Positions 14,237-22,800 are shown, counted from the stretch's first letter. The stretch is 64,000 nucleotides of DNA from Thermus parvatiensis (GCF_001535545.1 NZ_CP014141.1:1754001-1818000); one strand, 5' to 3'. Translations and numbers: made by a program. The notes: generated from the letters alone by a model not told the origin.

Positions 14237-14305
14237 ATGAGCAAGTACGAGCCCTACCGGCAAAGGTACTTGGACACCCTACGGCGCGAGCGCCTATGCC
14301 GCTGA
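14237..14305 (+). CDS. Very small charged peptide, 22 aa
   Basis: Good SD (AGGAGGTA) and ATG; sequence rich in Tyr and Arg (MSKYEPYRQRYLDTLRRERL). Its stop codon lies inside the start of the following gene, giving coupled translation. May be a real peptide or only a translational coupler. Confidence 0.35.
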   Translation: MSKYEPYRQRYLDTLRRERLCR

Positions 14306-15396
14306 AGACCCAGGTTTACCGCAGAGGAAACACCTACGCGCCAGAGCTGCGCCTGGCCCCCGGCCCTCGGAGCATGGGGGACACCGGGGACGGCTCCTAT
14401 GCCACCCTCTACGGCTACGCGTGGGCGGGCCTCCTGGACCGCGTGGAGCGGCGCTTCCGCCTCTTCCAGGCCCAGGTGCCCGGGGAGGGCCCCTGGCCCT
14501 TGCACGACTCACGGGGGGCAGAAGTGGCGGTGTGGGTGGAGGTGGAGGTGCCTCCCCTCCCTCACCCGGTGGAGGAGATCCGCCACCTGGCCTTGGCCTT
14601 TGACCAGGCGGCCCGGCACGTGGTGGCGTACGAGCGGGAGGGGGAGGTCTGGGTGCGGCAGTGGGACCCCCTTAGTCAGTCCTTCGTTCAGCGGGGCCCT
14701 TTCCCGGGCGTGGACCCCGTCCTCATCCAGGACGCCACCGTTGGCTACTACCCTCCGGACTCGGACGTGCTCCTCTTCCACCTCTCCCCCGACCGCACGA
14801 GCCTAGTCATGCGGGTCCAGCGGGAGCTGTACGCCACGCCCCACACCATCCAGACCTTTGACCAACCTGTGGTGCTGGACCAGGCCGTAGCCTTGCCCTA
14901 CCAGATAGAGCTTTTGGGGAGCCTGGTCAGCGCCCTAGACGCCACCGGCTACGTCCTAAGGTCCGAGATATATCCCGTGCGGGTTGAGGACGCTCTGGGC
15001 CTGGCCAGCCTCTCCGCCCCCACCACGGGCGATTACATCCCCATCGTGGTCATCGTGGACCTCGGGATGAAGGGCTTAGGCCAAGCTACCCTTACCGCTC
15101 CCGCTACTGGGGACTACATCCCCATCGTGGTCATCGTGGACCTCGGGACGGAGGGCATTGGCTCGGCCACCCTATCGGCACCCGCCACGGGGAGCTACGT
15201 TCCTATCGCGGTCGTTCAGAACCTTGGGACGGAGAACCTTGGCGCCGCTACCCTCTCCGCCCCGACCACGGGAACCTACGCCCTGGTAGTGGTGGTCGTG
15301 GACTTGAGAGGGGCAAACTACTTCCCCTCTGGCTACGAAGCCCTGGGTTCGGCTACCCTCTCTGCCCCAACCACAGGGAGCTACGAACTCGCCTAA
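14296..15396 (+). CDS. Virion protein with C-terminal tandem repeats, candidate spike, 366 aa
   Basis: N-terminal 230 residues form a mixed, mostly beta domain; the C-terminal 133 residues are five copies of a repeat with the consensus LGxATLSAPTTGxYxPIVVV plus DLGxEG. Beta-strand-rich repeats at the end of a virus protein suggest an extended surface structure such as a vertex spike. ATG overlaps the 22-aa peptide. No homology recognised. Confidence 0.6.
   Translation: MPLKTQVYRRGNTYAPELRLAPGPRSMGDTGDGSYATLYGYAWAGLLDRVERRFRLFQAQVPGEGPWPLHDSRGAEVAVWVEVEVPPLPHPVEEIRHLALAFDQAARHVVAYEREGEVWVRQWDPLSQSFVQRGPFPGVDPVLIQDATVGYYPPDSDVLLFHLSPDRTSLVMRVQRELYATPHTIQTFDQPVVLDQAVALPYQIELLGSLVSALDATGYVLRSEIYPVRVEDALGLASLSAPTTGDYIPIVVIVDLGMKGLGQATLTAPATGDYIPIVVIVDLGTEGIGSATLSAPATGSYVPIAVVQNLGTENLGAATLSAPTTGTYALVVVVVDLRGANYFPSGYEALGSATLSAPTTGSYELA
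14995..15393 (+). repeat. In-frame coding repeats, 81 bp units
   Basis: Units at 14995-15075, 15076-15156, 15157-15237 (81 bp each), 15238-15342 (105 bp with an insertion) and 15343-15393 (partial). Units 1 and 2 are closest to each other, including the identical peptide GDYIPIVVIVDLG, which indicates a recent duplication. Confidence 0.8.
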
Positions 15397-15405
15397 GGAG
15401 GAAGC

Positions 15406-16512
15406 ATGGGAAAGATTGTCGTGCCCGGCAAGGAAATCCGGATACCGAGGGTTGTGGTGCGGCCCCTTCTGCCGCCGCCACCGACATTCAGCGCCCGCCT
15501 GCAACCGCAACACCTGCATTGGCAGGTGGGGCGCTATAAGGAGCGCCTGACCTCCGGCCCGGGCGGGCTCGGAAGGGGGAAGATTTGGGTCGTTGAGAAG
15601 GAGGCCGAACAGCACAACCTCATCTTGACCCAGACCTATGACGCGCTAATAGGGAGCAGAGGATTTATCTCGCTCGCCGACTACGCCGTAGTAGGCACTG
15701 GCTCAACGCCACCGAATGCGACCCAGACGGGGTTAGTAGCCGAAGTAGCGAGGACGAACGCCGGAGTAAGCGGCGAACCCGACACGATTGCGCGCCAGTC
15801 CACCTCCGGCCCCGGGGTTGGAACATTCATCATCACAAAAAGGCGCGAGTTCACCGAAGCCCAGGTGGGCGGCAGAAACCTCACCGAGTGGGGGTTCAGT
15901 CCCTCCGGTAGCGCAGGGGGCAACCTGATGACCAGGGAGCTGTTCCGGGACGGGCTGGGTAACCCCGTGGTCATCTCGCTAGCTTCGGACCAGAGGCTAC
16001 GGCTCATTTACGCCTATCAGGTCAGCTACTCCCCAAACGCCGGGGCGCCGCAGGACGCAAGCATAAACATTGCCAACCTTGGTACCTTCGCCGGGAAGGT
16101 GTTCGCCACGCGCTACTGGAGCGGCTACGATAGCGGAATGGGCGACCTCTATCTGCTGTCGTGGTGGGCTATGGCGTACGCGGAAGACGTCTACAACTCC
16201 TTGTATTTCTACCCCCTAGACGCCTATAAGGCGCCGAACTTAGACTCTGAGTTTGGAAACTACTCCGGCACCACCGGGTACCGAATAACTTCCGGGATGT
16301 TCACAGCCATCACCAGAGGTCGGAAGATAAACGCCATCACCATTCCCGCCACCGATTACAACCGCGACATCTATGGGTTTGCGATAATCAGGTACACTGG
16401 CACGTACCACGCCGGCGGCTTCGCCCTCGCGTTCAACAGCGGCGTAAAGTTCACCAAAAGCAACCTCTACAAGCTCGTCGTTGGAGAATGGACTTTGACC
16501 TGGGGGCCGTGA
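15406..16512 (+). CDS. Fibre-like virion protein with atypical codon use, 368 aa
   Basis: AAGGAGG SD before ATG 15406. The first 60 residues (Pro/Arg-rich, QPQHLHWQVGRYKERLTSGP) look like an attachment domain; residues 75-368 are Gly/Thr/Tyr/Ser/Asn-rich and beta-like, as in phage receptor-binding fibres. From about 15630 onward the gene uses many A/T-ending codons (CTA, ATA, GTA, AGG, AAC-rich stretches), unlike the GC-ending codons of every neighbour, indicating a recent origin elsewhere. Receptor binding is inferred. Confidence 0.6.
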   Translation: MGKIVVPGKEIRIPRVVVRPLLPPPPTFSARLQPQHLHWQVGRYKERLTSGPGGLGRGKIWVVEKEAEQHNLILTQTYDALIGSRGFISLADYAVVGTGSTPPNATQTGLVAEVARTNAGVSGEPDTIARQSTSGPGVGTFIITKRREFTEAQVGGRNLTEWGFSPSGSAGGNLMTRELFRDGLGNPVVISLASDQRLRLIYAYQVSYSPNAGAPQDASINIANLGTFAGKVFATRYWSGYDSGMGDLYLLSWWAMAYAEDVYNSLYFYPLDAYKAPNLDSEFGNYSGTTGYRITSGMFTAITRGRKINAITIPATDYNRDIYGFAIIRYTGTYHAGGFALAFNSGVKFTKSNLYKLVVGEWTLTWGP

Positions 16513-16778
16513 TGATGCCGGGCGGATGGCGAGAGCGCACGCTGGTGATCCCTGACCCCACCCCTACCCCGCCCATGGAGGTGGGCGTCTTTCCCCTGGC
16601 CCGGCGTGATTTTCGCCACGTGCGCGGGGGTGAGGTAAAGGTCGCGGTGGCCCGGTATGGGGACATCCACGCCTTCGCCTGGTACGTAGGGGGTGGGTGG
16701 TTGACCCTAAACCGGGGACGCCGGCTCAGGACGAGGAGTCACCATGGGGCGGAGGACGGGCGCAGGCGGCAGGGGTAG
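16512..16778 (+). CDS. Hypothetical protein, 88 aa
   Basis: The ATG at 16512 overlaps the previous stop (TGATG); an in-frame ATG at 16488 is an alternative. Compact, probably beta domain (EVGVFPLARRDFRHVRGGEV to DIHAFAWYVGGGWLTL), then a basic tail that overlaps the next gene by 35 bases. Possibly a chaperone or cap for the fibre upstream. Confidence 0.45.
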   Translation: MMPGGWRERTLVIPDPTPTPPMEVGVFPLARRDFRHVRGGEVKVAVARYGDIHAFAWYVGGGWLTLNRGRRLRTRSHHGAEDGRRRQG

Positions 16779-17460
16779 TTGGGTCCTCTGGGGCCTGGGG
16801 GCCCTGGGGGTCCTGGCACTGGCGCGGGCCGGGGCGAGCCCGGCGCGTGGCGGAGGTAGGGAGACCCCTAGCCCTAGCACCTGCCCCTACCCTCCCCCGG
16901 GGCCCCCGCCCTTGGACAAGGACCGGTGGAGTCTCATTGACCGGATTTATACCCGCATCCTGGAAGTCAACCCCGCCCTGGCCCGGCAGTCCTGCGGGGA
17001 CTGCGGGGGGCGGAACCTGGCCCAGATCGTGGCCGGGGCCCTGGCCCAGGCGGAAGGGATGGGGGTGCCCCCGGACCTCGTGGTGGCCCTGGCCCGGCGA
17101 GAGTCCTCCTTCAACCCCCACGTGGACCGGGTGGCGCATACTTTAGCCATCAGCAACAACGGGGCCACCTGCGCCTCGGGGTCCGAGATCGGGCCCCTGC
17201 AAGTGAAGCCCTGCGCCTTCCGCCAGGTGGGCATGGACCCCACCCTCCTCCTCAACATGCCCACCCCGGCCCGGGTGCAGTACGCCACGGCGGCGGGGAT
17301 CCGCTACCTGGCCTGGCTTCGGGGGCAGTTCCCCACGTGGTGCGATGTCCTGCACGCCTACAACCGGGGGCCTACCGCTTATAGGCGGGGTGAGCGGAAT
17401 GACGCCTATGTAGACCAGATCCTGGCCTGGGCGTCCCAATACTCCGAGCTGAGGGTGTGA
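16744..17460 (+). CDS. Lytic transglycosylase (SLT domain), 238 aa
   Basis: GAGGAGTCACC precedes ATG. N-terminal signal anchor (SWVLWGLGALGVLALARAGA), Pro-rich linker, then a goose-lysozyme-like SLT domain: catalytic Glu in LARRESSFNP, then SEIGPLQVKP and LHAYNRGPTAY. It would cut glycan strands, most likely as a virion-associated enzyme for genome entry, since the phage has a separate amidase. Cysteines (SCGDCG, TCASG, PCAF, WCDV) suggest disulfides. Confidence 0.82.
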   Translation: MGRRTGAGGRGSWVLWGLGALGVLALARAGASPARGGGRETPSPSTCPYPPPGPPPLDKDRWSLIDRIYTRILEVNPALARQSCGDCGGRNLAQIVAGALAQAEGMGVPPDLVVALARRESSFNPHVDRVAHTLAISNNGATCASGSEIGPLQVKPCAFRQVGMDPTLLLNMPTPARVQYATAAGIRYLAWLRGQFPTWCDVLHAYNRGPTAYRRGERNDAYVDQILAWASQYSELRV

Positions 17461-17729
17461 GGCAGCTTCCTTGGGGCATCCTCCTCATGTTCGCCACGCT
17501 GGGCCTGGCCTTCGCCCTGGCCGGCTTGTCCTGGTGGCTCCTCTTTTTGGTGGGCCTTGCGGCCTGGCTGGCCGTGGTGGAGTACCTGGCCTTGCGGCGC
17601 ACGGGGCTCACCATCTCGGGGCAGTTTTTGGCGTGGGCGCGGCGGCACCCCTGGGCGGCCGGGGCCATGGCGGCCCTCCTTGGGGCGGCGGTGGGGTATC
17701 TCATCTACCACCTGGTGACCGGCTATTAG
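17457..17729 (+). CDS. Small three-helix membrane protein, possible holin, 90 aa
   Basis: GTG overlapping the transglycosylase stop by 4 bases. Three hydrophobic helices (residues about 5-23, 25-42, 63-85) with a basic loop (RRTGLTISGQFLAWARRHP). Last phage gene, next to a muralytic enzyme; a holin role is plausible but undemonstrated. Its stop is in the TAGGTGTC repeat region. Confidence 0.5.
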   Translation: MRQLPWGILLMFATLGLAFALAGLSWWLLFLVGLAAWLAVVEYLALRRTGLTISGQFLAWARRHPWAAGAMAALLGAAVGYLIYHLVTGY

Positions 17730-17746
17730 GTGTCGTGTAGGTGTCA
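17727..17746. repeat. Two TAGGTGTC repeats, 11 bp apart, at the prophage right end
   Basis: 17727-17734 and 17738-17745. Spacing of one helical turn and location between the last phage gene and the tRNA suggest integrase/excisionase arm-type binding sites; the same word occurs inverted at 5602-5609 and 5656-5663. Confidence 0.35.
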
Positions 17747-17752
17747 AAGGTC

Positions 17753-17782
17753 AATCCCCCGGGCCTCACCACCCGGGGGATT
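17753..17782. terminator. Bidirectional terminator between prophage and tRNA-Ile
   Basis: Perfect 11-bp stem AATCCCCCGGG (17753-17763) / CCCGGGGGATT (17772-17782) with 8-base loop. It can serve both the rightward phage operon and the leftward tRNA transcript. Confidence 0.7.
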
Positions 17783-17795
17783 TCCCTTGCTTATC

Positions 17796-17872
<77 letters not shown>

Positions 17873-17887
17873 CCGCACGCACCCGCC

Positions 17888-17917
17888 AGTTTAGCCAAAA
17901 AAGCCTCACCCCGTCAA
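17888..17917 (-). promoter_or_regulatory. Promoter of tRNA-Ile
   Basis: Minus strand TTGACG (17917-17912), 18-base spacer, TAAACT (17893-17888), 16 bases before the tRNA. The -35 box contains the stop codon of the upstream acyltransferase gene. The same -10 hexamer is used by the tRNA-Leu at 60612. Confidence 0.7.
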
Positions 17918-18801
17918 GAGCCCGCCTCCCTTGTTCCGAAGCCCGGGGGCAGGAAGTCGGGGTAGTCGGGGTTCCCCTTGCGGTCGGGAAGCTTGGGAAC
18001 AAGGTCCGAGGGATGGGGCTCCCCCTTGCGGCAGTAGGGGCAGTCGTGGCGGACCTTGTAGCGCACGGGCCTCGCGGGGATGCCCAGGGCGATGGCGTGG
18101 GGGGGGATGTCCTTGGTGACGACGGCCCCCGTGCCCACCATGGCGTCGTCCCCGATGCGCACCCCCGCCAAGACGGTGGCGTGGTAGGTGATGCGGACCC
18201 CGCTTCCGATGATGGTCTCCTTCAGGGTGACGTCGGGGGAGGCCAGGATGTGGTGGGTGTGGCTGTAGACGTTGACGTAGTCGGAGAGGGAGGTGCGGTC
18301 CCCGATCTTGATGCCGCCGATGTCGTCCAGGAAGACGTAGCGGTGCACCACCACGTCGTCCCCAAGCTCCAGGTTGTAGCCCACGGAGAACTCCACGTTC
18401 TGGAAGAACTTGGGGTTTTTCCCCACCCACTTGAAGATGAATGGGGCGAGGGCCCGCCTTATGGCCACCCCCGAGTGCACCGACTGGCCCAAGGGCGTGA
18501 GGTCCAGGACCTTCCAGAACCAGAGGAGGGGCTTGACCCGCCGGAACTTCTCCAGGTCGGTGGCGGCGTAGTACTCGGCCTCAAAGGTGATCCCCTCCGG
18601 GTCCAGGCCCATGGCCGCGAGCGGGTTCGCCTCCAGAAGCTCCTCGTAGGGCCTCCCGTAAAGGAGGCGGGCAAGCTCCTCCCGCACCAAGGCGTTCCGG
18701 TCCACATTGGGGTCGGAAAGCCTCTCCGTGAGGCTACCCAGATAGCGGTCCAGGGCCTTTTGGTGGAGGGGCGCGATCTCGCGGGGAAGAAGCCAGGGCA
18801 T
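17914..18801 (-). CDS. Hexapeptide-repeat (left-handed beta-helix) acyltransferase, 295 aa
   Basis: N-terminal helical extension of about 150 residues, then a series of isoleucine-patch hexapeptides (VGYNLELGDDVVVHRYVFLD to IGGIKIGDRTSLSDYVNVYS, VRIGDDAMVGTGAVVTKDIP) forming a left-handed beta-helix; HTHHI carries the likely catalytic His. Ends with a CPYC motif and DYPDFLPPGFG. Resembles maltose/galactoside O-acetyltransferases but is longer; substrate unknown. The closest housekeeping gene to the prophage. Confidence 0.75.
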   Translation of the reverse strand: MPWLLPREIAPLHQKALDRYLGSLTERLSDPNVDRNALVREELARLLYGRPYEELLEANPLAAMGLDPEGITFEAEYYAATDLEKFRRVKPLLWFWKVLDLTPLGQSVHSGVAIRRALAPFIFKWVGKNPKFFQNVEFSVGYNLELGDDVVVHRYVFLDDIGGIKIGDRTSLSDYVNVYSHTHHILASPDVTLKETIIGSGVRITYHATVLAGVRIGDDAMVGTGAVVTKDIPPHAIALGIPARPVRYKVRHDCPYCRKGEPHPSDLVPKLPDRKGNPDYPDFLPPGFGTREAGS

Positions 18802-18845
18802 AAACCCATGCTACTCCCCAAGGCCCGGGGAAACAGCCTCCTGCC

Positions 18846-19751
18846 TCACCCTACGGAGGAGCGGTAGCCGAGCTCCCGAAGGGCCTCGGGGTCCTTGCGC
18901 CAGTCGGGGTAGACCTTGACCTCGAGGTCCAGGTACACCTTCTTGCCGAGGAGGGCCTCGAGCTGCTTCCTCGTGGCCTGACCGATCTCCTTGATCTTCC
19001 GCCCGCCCTCGCCGATGACGATGGCCTTCTGGGAGGGGCGCTCCACGTAGAGGATGGCCTTGATGTAGAGCACGCCGTTCTCCCTTTCCGCCACCTCCTC
19101 CACCTTGGTGGCCACGGCGTAGGGCACCTCGTGCCAGAGGCGCTTCATGGCCTCCTCCCGGAGGATCTCCGCCACCCACTCCCCGAAGGTCTGGTCGCTT
19201 TTGGCGTAATCCTCCGGGTAGAAGAAGGGGCCTTCCGGCATGAGGGCGAGAAGGTCCGCCTTGAGCTCGGCCACCTGCCTTTCGTCCAGGGCGGAGAGCA
19301 TCCGCGGCTCGGCCTCGGGCAAAAGCTCGTGGTAGGCCTTCATCGCCTCCTCGGGGTACTTGGCGGCGTCCAGCTTGTTCCCCACGAGGAGGATGGGCAC
19401 CTTCCCCACGAGGGGCTTGAGCGCCCGCGCCACCAGCTCGTCCTCCGGGGTCGGGGGGTGGCGCAGGTCCACCACCCAGACCACGGCGTTCACGTCGGCG
19501 AGGGCCTCGTACACCTCCTGGTCCATGAACTCCCCCAGGGCGTCCATGGGCTTGTGCAGCCCCGGGGTGTCCACGAAGACGATCTGCCGCCTTCCCTCGG
19601 TGAGGATCCCGCGGAGGCGCTTGCGGGTGGTCTGGGGGCGGGGGCTTATGGGGGCCACCTTCACCCCGAGGAGGTTGTTGAGCAGGGTGGACTTGCCCAC
19701 GTTGGGCTTGCCCACGATGGCCACGAATCCGGAATAGGTCTTTTCCGCCAT
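18846..19751 (-). CDS. era: GTPase Era, 16S rRNA maturation
   Basis: 301 aa from ATG 19751; the frame extends further upstream but a GGAG site precedes this ATG. G1 [13 protein letters not shown]3 [10 protein letters not shown]4 [10 protein letters not shown], and a C-terminal KH domain ([20 protein letters not shown]). Era binds the 3' end of 16S rRNA during 30S assembly. Full length for the family. Confidence 0.95.
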   Translation of the reverse strand: MAEKTYSGFVAIVGKPNVGKSTLLNNLLGVKVAPISPRPQTTRKRLRGILTEGRRQIVFVDTPGLHKPMDALGEFMDQEVYEALADVNAVVWVVDLRHPPTPEDELVARALKPLVGKVPILLVGNKLDAAKYPEEAMKAYHELLPEAEPRMLSALDERQVAELKADLLALMPEGPFFYPEDYAKSDQTFGEWVAEILREEAMKRLWHEVPYAVATKVEEVAERENGVLYIKAILYVERPSQKAIVIGEGGRKIKEIGQATRKQLEALLGKKVYLDLEVKVYPDWRKDPEALRELGYRSSVG

Positions 19752-19823
19752 GGTTTCTCCAGGTGATCCCGGCCCTGAGGATTCGCCCGTGGGGGCGGGG
19801 GCCGGACCTTCCAAGGCTTCCAG

Positions 19824-19835
19824 TATACTCCAGGC
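19824..19835 (+). promoter_or_regulatory. -10 element giving a leaderless dprA message
   Basis: TATACT at 19824-19829 ends 6 bases before the GTG start of dprA, so transcription would begin at or next to the start codon. The -35 region is weak. Confidence 0.5.
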
Positions 19836-20840
19836 GTGGACCCCTTGGCCCTCGCCCTCCTCCCGGGCATCGGCCCCAAGCGGCTTTTGGAGGTCCTAAA
19901 GGCGGAGGACCCTCTGGGCTTCCTGCGGGAGCGCTTCCCCGAGGCCTGGCGGCACCTCCCCGAGGCCGAGGCCCAGGCGGAAAGGGAGAGGCGGCGCGCC
20001 GAGGCCCTAGGGGTGCGCCTCCTGGGTCTCTGGGAGGAGGGCTTCCCCGAGGGGCTGAGGGCGCTTCCCCAGCCGCCCACCCACCTCTACCTGAAGGGGG
20101 AGCTTCCCCCGGAAAGGGAGGCGGTGGCCCTCGTGGGCACGCGCCGGGCCTCCCCTTGGGCCCTGGCCTTTGCCCGGAGGCTCGCCCGGGAGCTTTCCGA
20201 GGCCGGGCTTTGGGTGGTCTCGGGCCTCGCCCGGGGTATAGACCGGGAGGCCCACCTCGGGGCCCTCGAGGCCGGGGGGCGCACCCTGGGCGTCTTGGGA
20301 AGCGCCCTGGACCGGGTCTACCCCCCGGAAAACCGCCCTTTGGCCCAACGGATGGACCTCCTCTCCGAGTTCCCCTTCGGGACCGGCCCTAAGCCCGAGT
20401 TCTTTCCCCGGCGGAACCGCCTCATCGCCGGGCTTTGCCGGGCGGTGGTCGTGGTGGAGGCCCCTCTGGACTCCGGGGCCCTCATCACCGCCCGCCACGC
20501 CCTGGAGCTCGGCAAGGAGGTGCTGGCCGTGCCCGGAAGGCCCACGGACGAGCGCTCCCTGGGGGCGAACCGCCTCATCCAGGACGGGGCCTACCCGGTG
20601 CTCTCCGCCGAGGACGTCCTCTCCTACCTGGGAATGTCCGCAAGGCCCAAGCCCCTCCCGGGCCTCTCCCCGGAGGAGGAGGCCCTTTACGCCCTCCTGC
20701 AGGAAAAGAAGGAGGCGCTCCCCGAGGCCCTGGCCATGGCCCTGGGGATCCCCCCGGAGCGGGTGCTCTCCCTCCTCACCCTCTTGGAGCTCAAGGGCCT
20801 GGCCCGGGCCCTCCCGGGAGGGCGCTACGGGCCAGGCTAA
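19836..20840 (+). CDS. dprA: DNA-processing protein DprA (natural transformation)
   Basis: 334 aa. Central Rossmann-like DprA domain: [75 protein letters not shown], and [21 protein letters not shown]-terminal winged-helix-like domain (residues about 275-330). DprA loads RecA on incoming single-stranded DNA; Thermus is naturally competent. Predicted leaderless mRNA. Confidence 0.95.
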   Translation: MDPLALALLPGIGPKRLLEVLKAEDPLGFLRERFPEAWRHLPEAEAQAERERRRAEALGVRLLGLWEEGFPEGLRALPQPPTHLYLKGELPPEREAVALVGTRRASPWALAFARRLARELSEAGLWVVSGLARGIDREAHLGALEAGGRTLGVLGSALDRVYPPENRPLAQRMDLLSEFPFGTGPKPEFFPRRNRLIAGLCRAVVVVEAPLDSGALITARHALELGKEVLAVPGRPTDERSLGANRLIQDGAYPVLSAEDVLSYLGMSARPKPLPGLSPEEEALYALLQEKKEALPEALAMALGIPPERVLSLLTLLELKGLARALPGGRYGPG

Positions 20841-20843
20841 GGG

Positions 20844-21752
20844 TTACTTGGCCTTCTCGTAGAGCTTCTTGGCGATCTCGTAGAGCTCGCCCGGGTGGAA
20901 CTCGGGGGCGAACTCGGCGGCGTCGTGGCCCGCGTCAAAGACGGGACCCCCCGTGGGCGGGCCGTCCACCACCACGACCTCCGTGCCGTCCTCGGGAGAG
21001 GCCCCCTTCCAGATGAGCCCGAGGTCCCTGTAGTCCTCGGGGCTGAAGCGGTAGAGGTTCCGGTGGAAGCCGAGGTCCATGTACTTCTTGGCCTCGGGGA
21101 TCTTGCTGTTGTCAATCTTGGGGATGGGGAGCATCTTGGTCATCTCCACCCCGGTGAGGCTCTCCAGGGCCTTGCCGTAGGCGGCGGCGTGCACCCCGCC
21201 CCGCACCAGGAGGTAGCCGATCATCTCCCGGGCCACGGGGTTGTCGGTCATCTCGTAGACCCGGAGCTTGTGGGTCCGGGCCGCCACCTCCAGGAAGAAG
21301 TTGTGGAGGAGGTCCAGGATGAGGTTGCCGCTGGTGAAGACGTACTCCCCGTGCCAGTGCTCCCCCATGGCCCCCATGACCAGGCTGTTGGCTCCCCCGG
21401 CGATGAAGTGGGCGGCGTTGCGCACGTCCTTGGCGAAGCCTAGGGGGGCGCTCACGGGGTCCACACCCTCTTCCAGGTCCTTCCCCGGGTTCTTGGCCAG
21501 GAGGCTGTTGATGGTGGCCGCCACCAGCTCAATGTGGCCCAGCTCCTCGGTGGCGATGTTGGCGATGAGGTCGTAGTAGGGCTTCAGGGCCTTCTTCCCC
21601 CGGAAGTTGAAGGACTGGTACATGTAGTTCATCAGGGTGGACATCTCCCCGAAGCGCCCGCCCAGAAGGGCCTGGACCGCGGCGGCGGCGTTGGGGTCCT
21701 GCTCCTTGGGCATGGGCAACTCAATCTGCAGGCGGTCTATCCTCAGGAACAT
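20844..21752 (-). CDS. Manganese catalase
   Basis: 302 aa, the length known for the T. thermophilus enzyme. Dimanganese ligands are visible: Glu36 (GRFGEMSTLMNYMYQ), Glu70 and His73 (ATEELGHIEL), then Glu155 and His188 in RVYEMTDNP-type context (NFFLEVAARTH; VRGGVHAAAYG). Disproportionates hydrogen peroxide without heme. SD AAGGAGGG. Divergent from an OxyR-type regulator, the probable controller. Confidence 0.93.
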   Translation of the reverse strand: MFLRIDRLQIELPMPKEQDPNAAAAVQALLGGRFGEMSTLMNYMYQSFNFRGKKALKPYYDLIANIATEELGHIELVAATINSLLAKNPGKDLEEGVDPVSAPLGFAKDVRNAAHFIAGGANSLVMGAMGEHWHGEYVFTSGNLILDLLHNFFLEVAARTHKLRVYEMTDNPVAREMIGYLLVRGGVHAAAYGKALESLTGVEMTKMLPIPKIDNSKIPEAKKYMDLGFHRNLYRFSPEDYRDLGLIWKGASPEDGTEVVVVDGPPTGGPVFDAGHDAAEFAPEFHPGELYEIAKKLYEKAK

Positions 21753-21797
21753 CTTCTCCCTCCTTTCGCCCTGGGCTTGGCCCCAGGGACGCCCTCA

Positions 21798-21850
21798 CCC
21801 TAAAAGGGGGAGTGCCCATAAGTCAAATAGATCTTGCTTGGCGCTAGAAT
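21798..21850. promoter_or_regulatory. Divergent catalase/oxyR promoter region
   Basis: Catalase promoter on the minus strand: TTGACT (21826-21821), 17-base spacer, TTAGGG (21803-21798). On the plus strand TAGAAT (21845-21850) lies 11 bases before the oxyR ATG, giving a very short leader. The sequence between (AAATAGATCTTGCTTGGCGCTAG) falls where a LysR-type dimer would bind. Confidence 0.5.
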
Positions 21851-21861
21851 AAGCCAGGATT

Positions 21862-22782
21862 ATGAAGCTGACCCTAGACCAGCTGCGCTACCTCGTGGCC
21901 TTGGCCGAGGAAGGGAGCTTCACCCGGGCCGCGGAACGGGTCTACCTCACCCAGCCCGCCCTCTCCGTCCAGATCCGCAAGCTGGAGGAAGCCCTGGGGA
22001 CAAGGCTCTTTGACCGGAGGAAGGGCACGCTCACGGAGGCGGGCCGGGTGGCGGTGGCCCAGGCCCGGAGGGTCCTCGAGGAGGTGGAAAGGCTCAGGCT
22101 TTTGGTGCAGGGGGAGGCGGCCTGCTTCCAAGGCCCCTTCCGGCTCGGGGTCATCCCTACCCTCGCCCCCTACCTCCTCCCCCGGCTCCTTCCGGAGCTG
22201 AAGGCACGTTACCCCCGGCTTTCCCTCTCGGTGCGGGAGGAGCTCACCCCGGGGATCGTGCGGGGGCTAGAAGAAGGAAGCCTGGACGCGGGGCTCGTGG
22301 GCACGGAGGAGCGGCACCCAGGCCTCGGGGCCGAGCCCCTCTTCACCGAGGCCTTCTGGGTCTACGTGGCCCCGGGCCACCCCCTCTTTGAGCGGGAGGC
22401 GGTCCACCCTTTGGAGATCCCCCTCGAGGACACCTGGGTCCTCGCCGAAGGGCACTGCTTCCGGGACCAGGTCCTCTCCGTGTGCCGTCCGAGCCTCGGC
22501 GGGCGGTCCGTGGAGTTCCAAAGCGGAGACCTGGAGACCCTCGTCCGCTTGGTGGACGCCGTGGGGGGGCTCACCCTCCTCCCCGAGGTGGCCCTCTGGA
22601 CCCTCTCTCCGGCCCAAAGGACCCGGTTGCGCCCCCTAAGCCCCCCGGGGCCGGGCGCACCGTCTACCTCCTTTTCCGGGAGGGAAGCCTCAAGGCTCCC
22701 TTGCTCCGGCCCTTGGCCGAGGAAGCGCGGCGAGCCTTCGCCCTGTTGCGCTCCAACGCAAGGGCGCAAGAAAGCGCTATGA
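21862..22782 (+). CDS. oxyR: OxyR-type LysR regulator of peroxide response (C-terminus frameshifted)
   Basis: N-terminal LysR helix-turn-helix (TRAAERVYLTQPALSVQIRK) and periplasmic-binding-like sensor. The sensor holds EGHCFRDQVLSVC, matching the E. coli OxyR redox pair Cys199/Cys208 in motif and in 9-residue spacing, so peroxide sensing through a disulfide is likely. After residue about 260 the frame is lost: the expected ending (GRTVYLLFREGSLKAPLLRP) continues in another frame to 22814. Adding one C to the runs at 22632-22646 restores a 317-aa protein. Confidence 0.85.
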   Translation: MKLTLDQLRYLVALAEEGSFTRAAERVYLTQPALSVQIRKLEEALGTRLFDRRKGTLTEAGRVAVAQARRVLEEVERLRLLVQGEAACFQGPFRLGVIPTLAPYLLPRLLPELKARYPRLSLSVREELTPGIVRGLEEGSLDAGLVGTEERHPGLGAEPLFTEAFWVYVAPGHPLFEREAVHPLEIPLEDTWVLAEGHCFRDQVLSVCRPSLGGRSVEFQSGDLETLVRLVDAVGGLTLLPEVALWTLSPAQRTRLRPLSPPGPGAPSTSFSGREASRLPCSGPWPRKRGEPSPCCAPTQGRKKAL

Positions 22783-22800
22783 TGGGGGCGGAGGTTCGCC

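Larger units (their letters stand above)
1..17795. mobile_element. Integrated P23-77/IN93-like membrane-containing prophage (right part; left end outside window)
   Basis: A continuous block of about 45 tightly overlapping small genes with a repressor/divergent promoter switch, a replication gene, a FtsK/HerA-type packaging ATPase, two adjacent proteins of 171 and 291 residues matching the sizes and order of the P23-77 major capsid proteins VP16 and VP17, an amidase and a lytic transglycosylase. There are no tail, portal or terminase genes, as expected for a tailless icosahedral virus with an internal membrane; many products have one transmembrane segment. The block stops at a tRNA-Ile gene whose 3' end faces it, which suggests integration into that tRNA. 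No integrase is visible, so it should lie left of the window. Family assignment is from gene content and size, not from a search. Confidence 0.85.
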
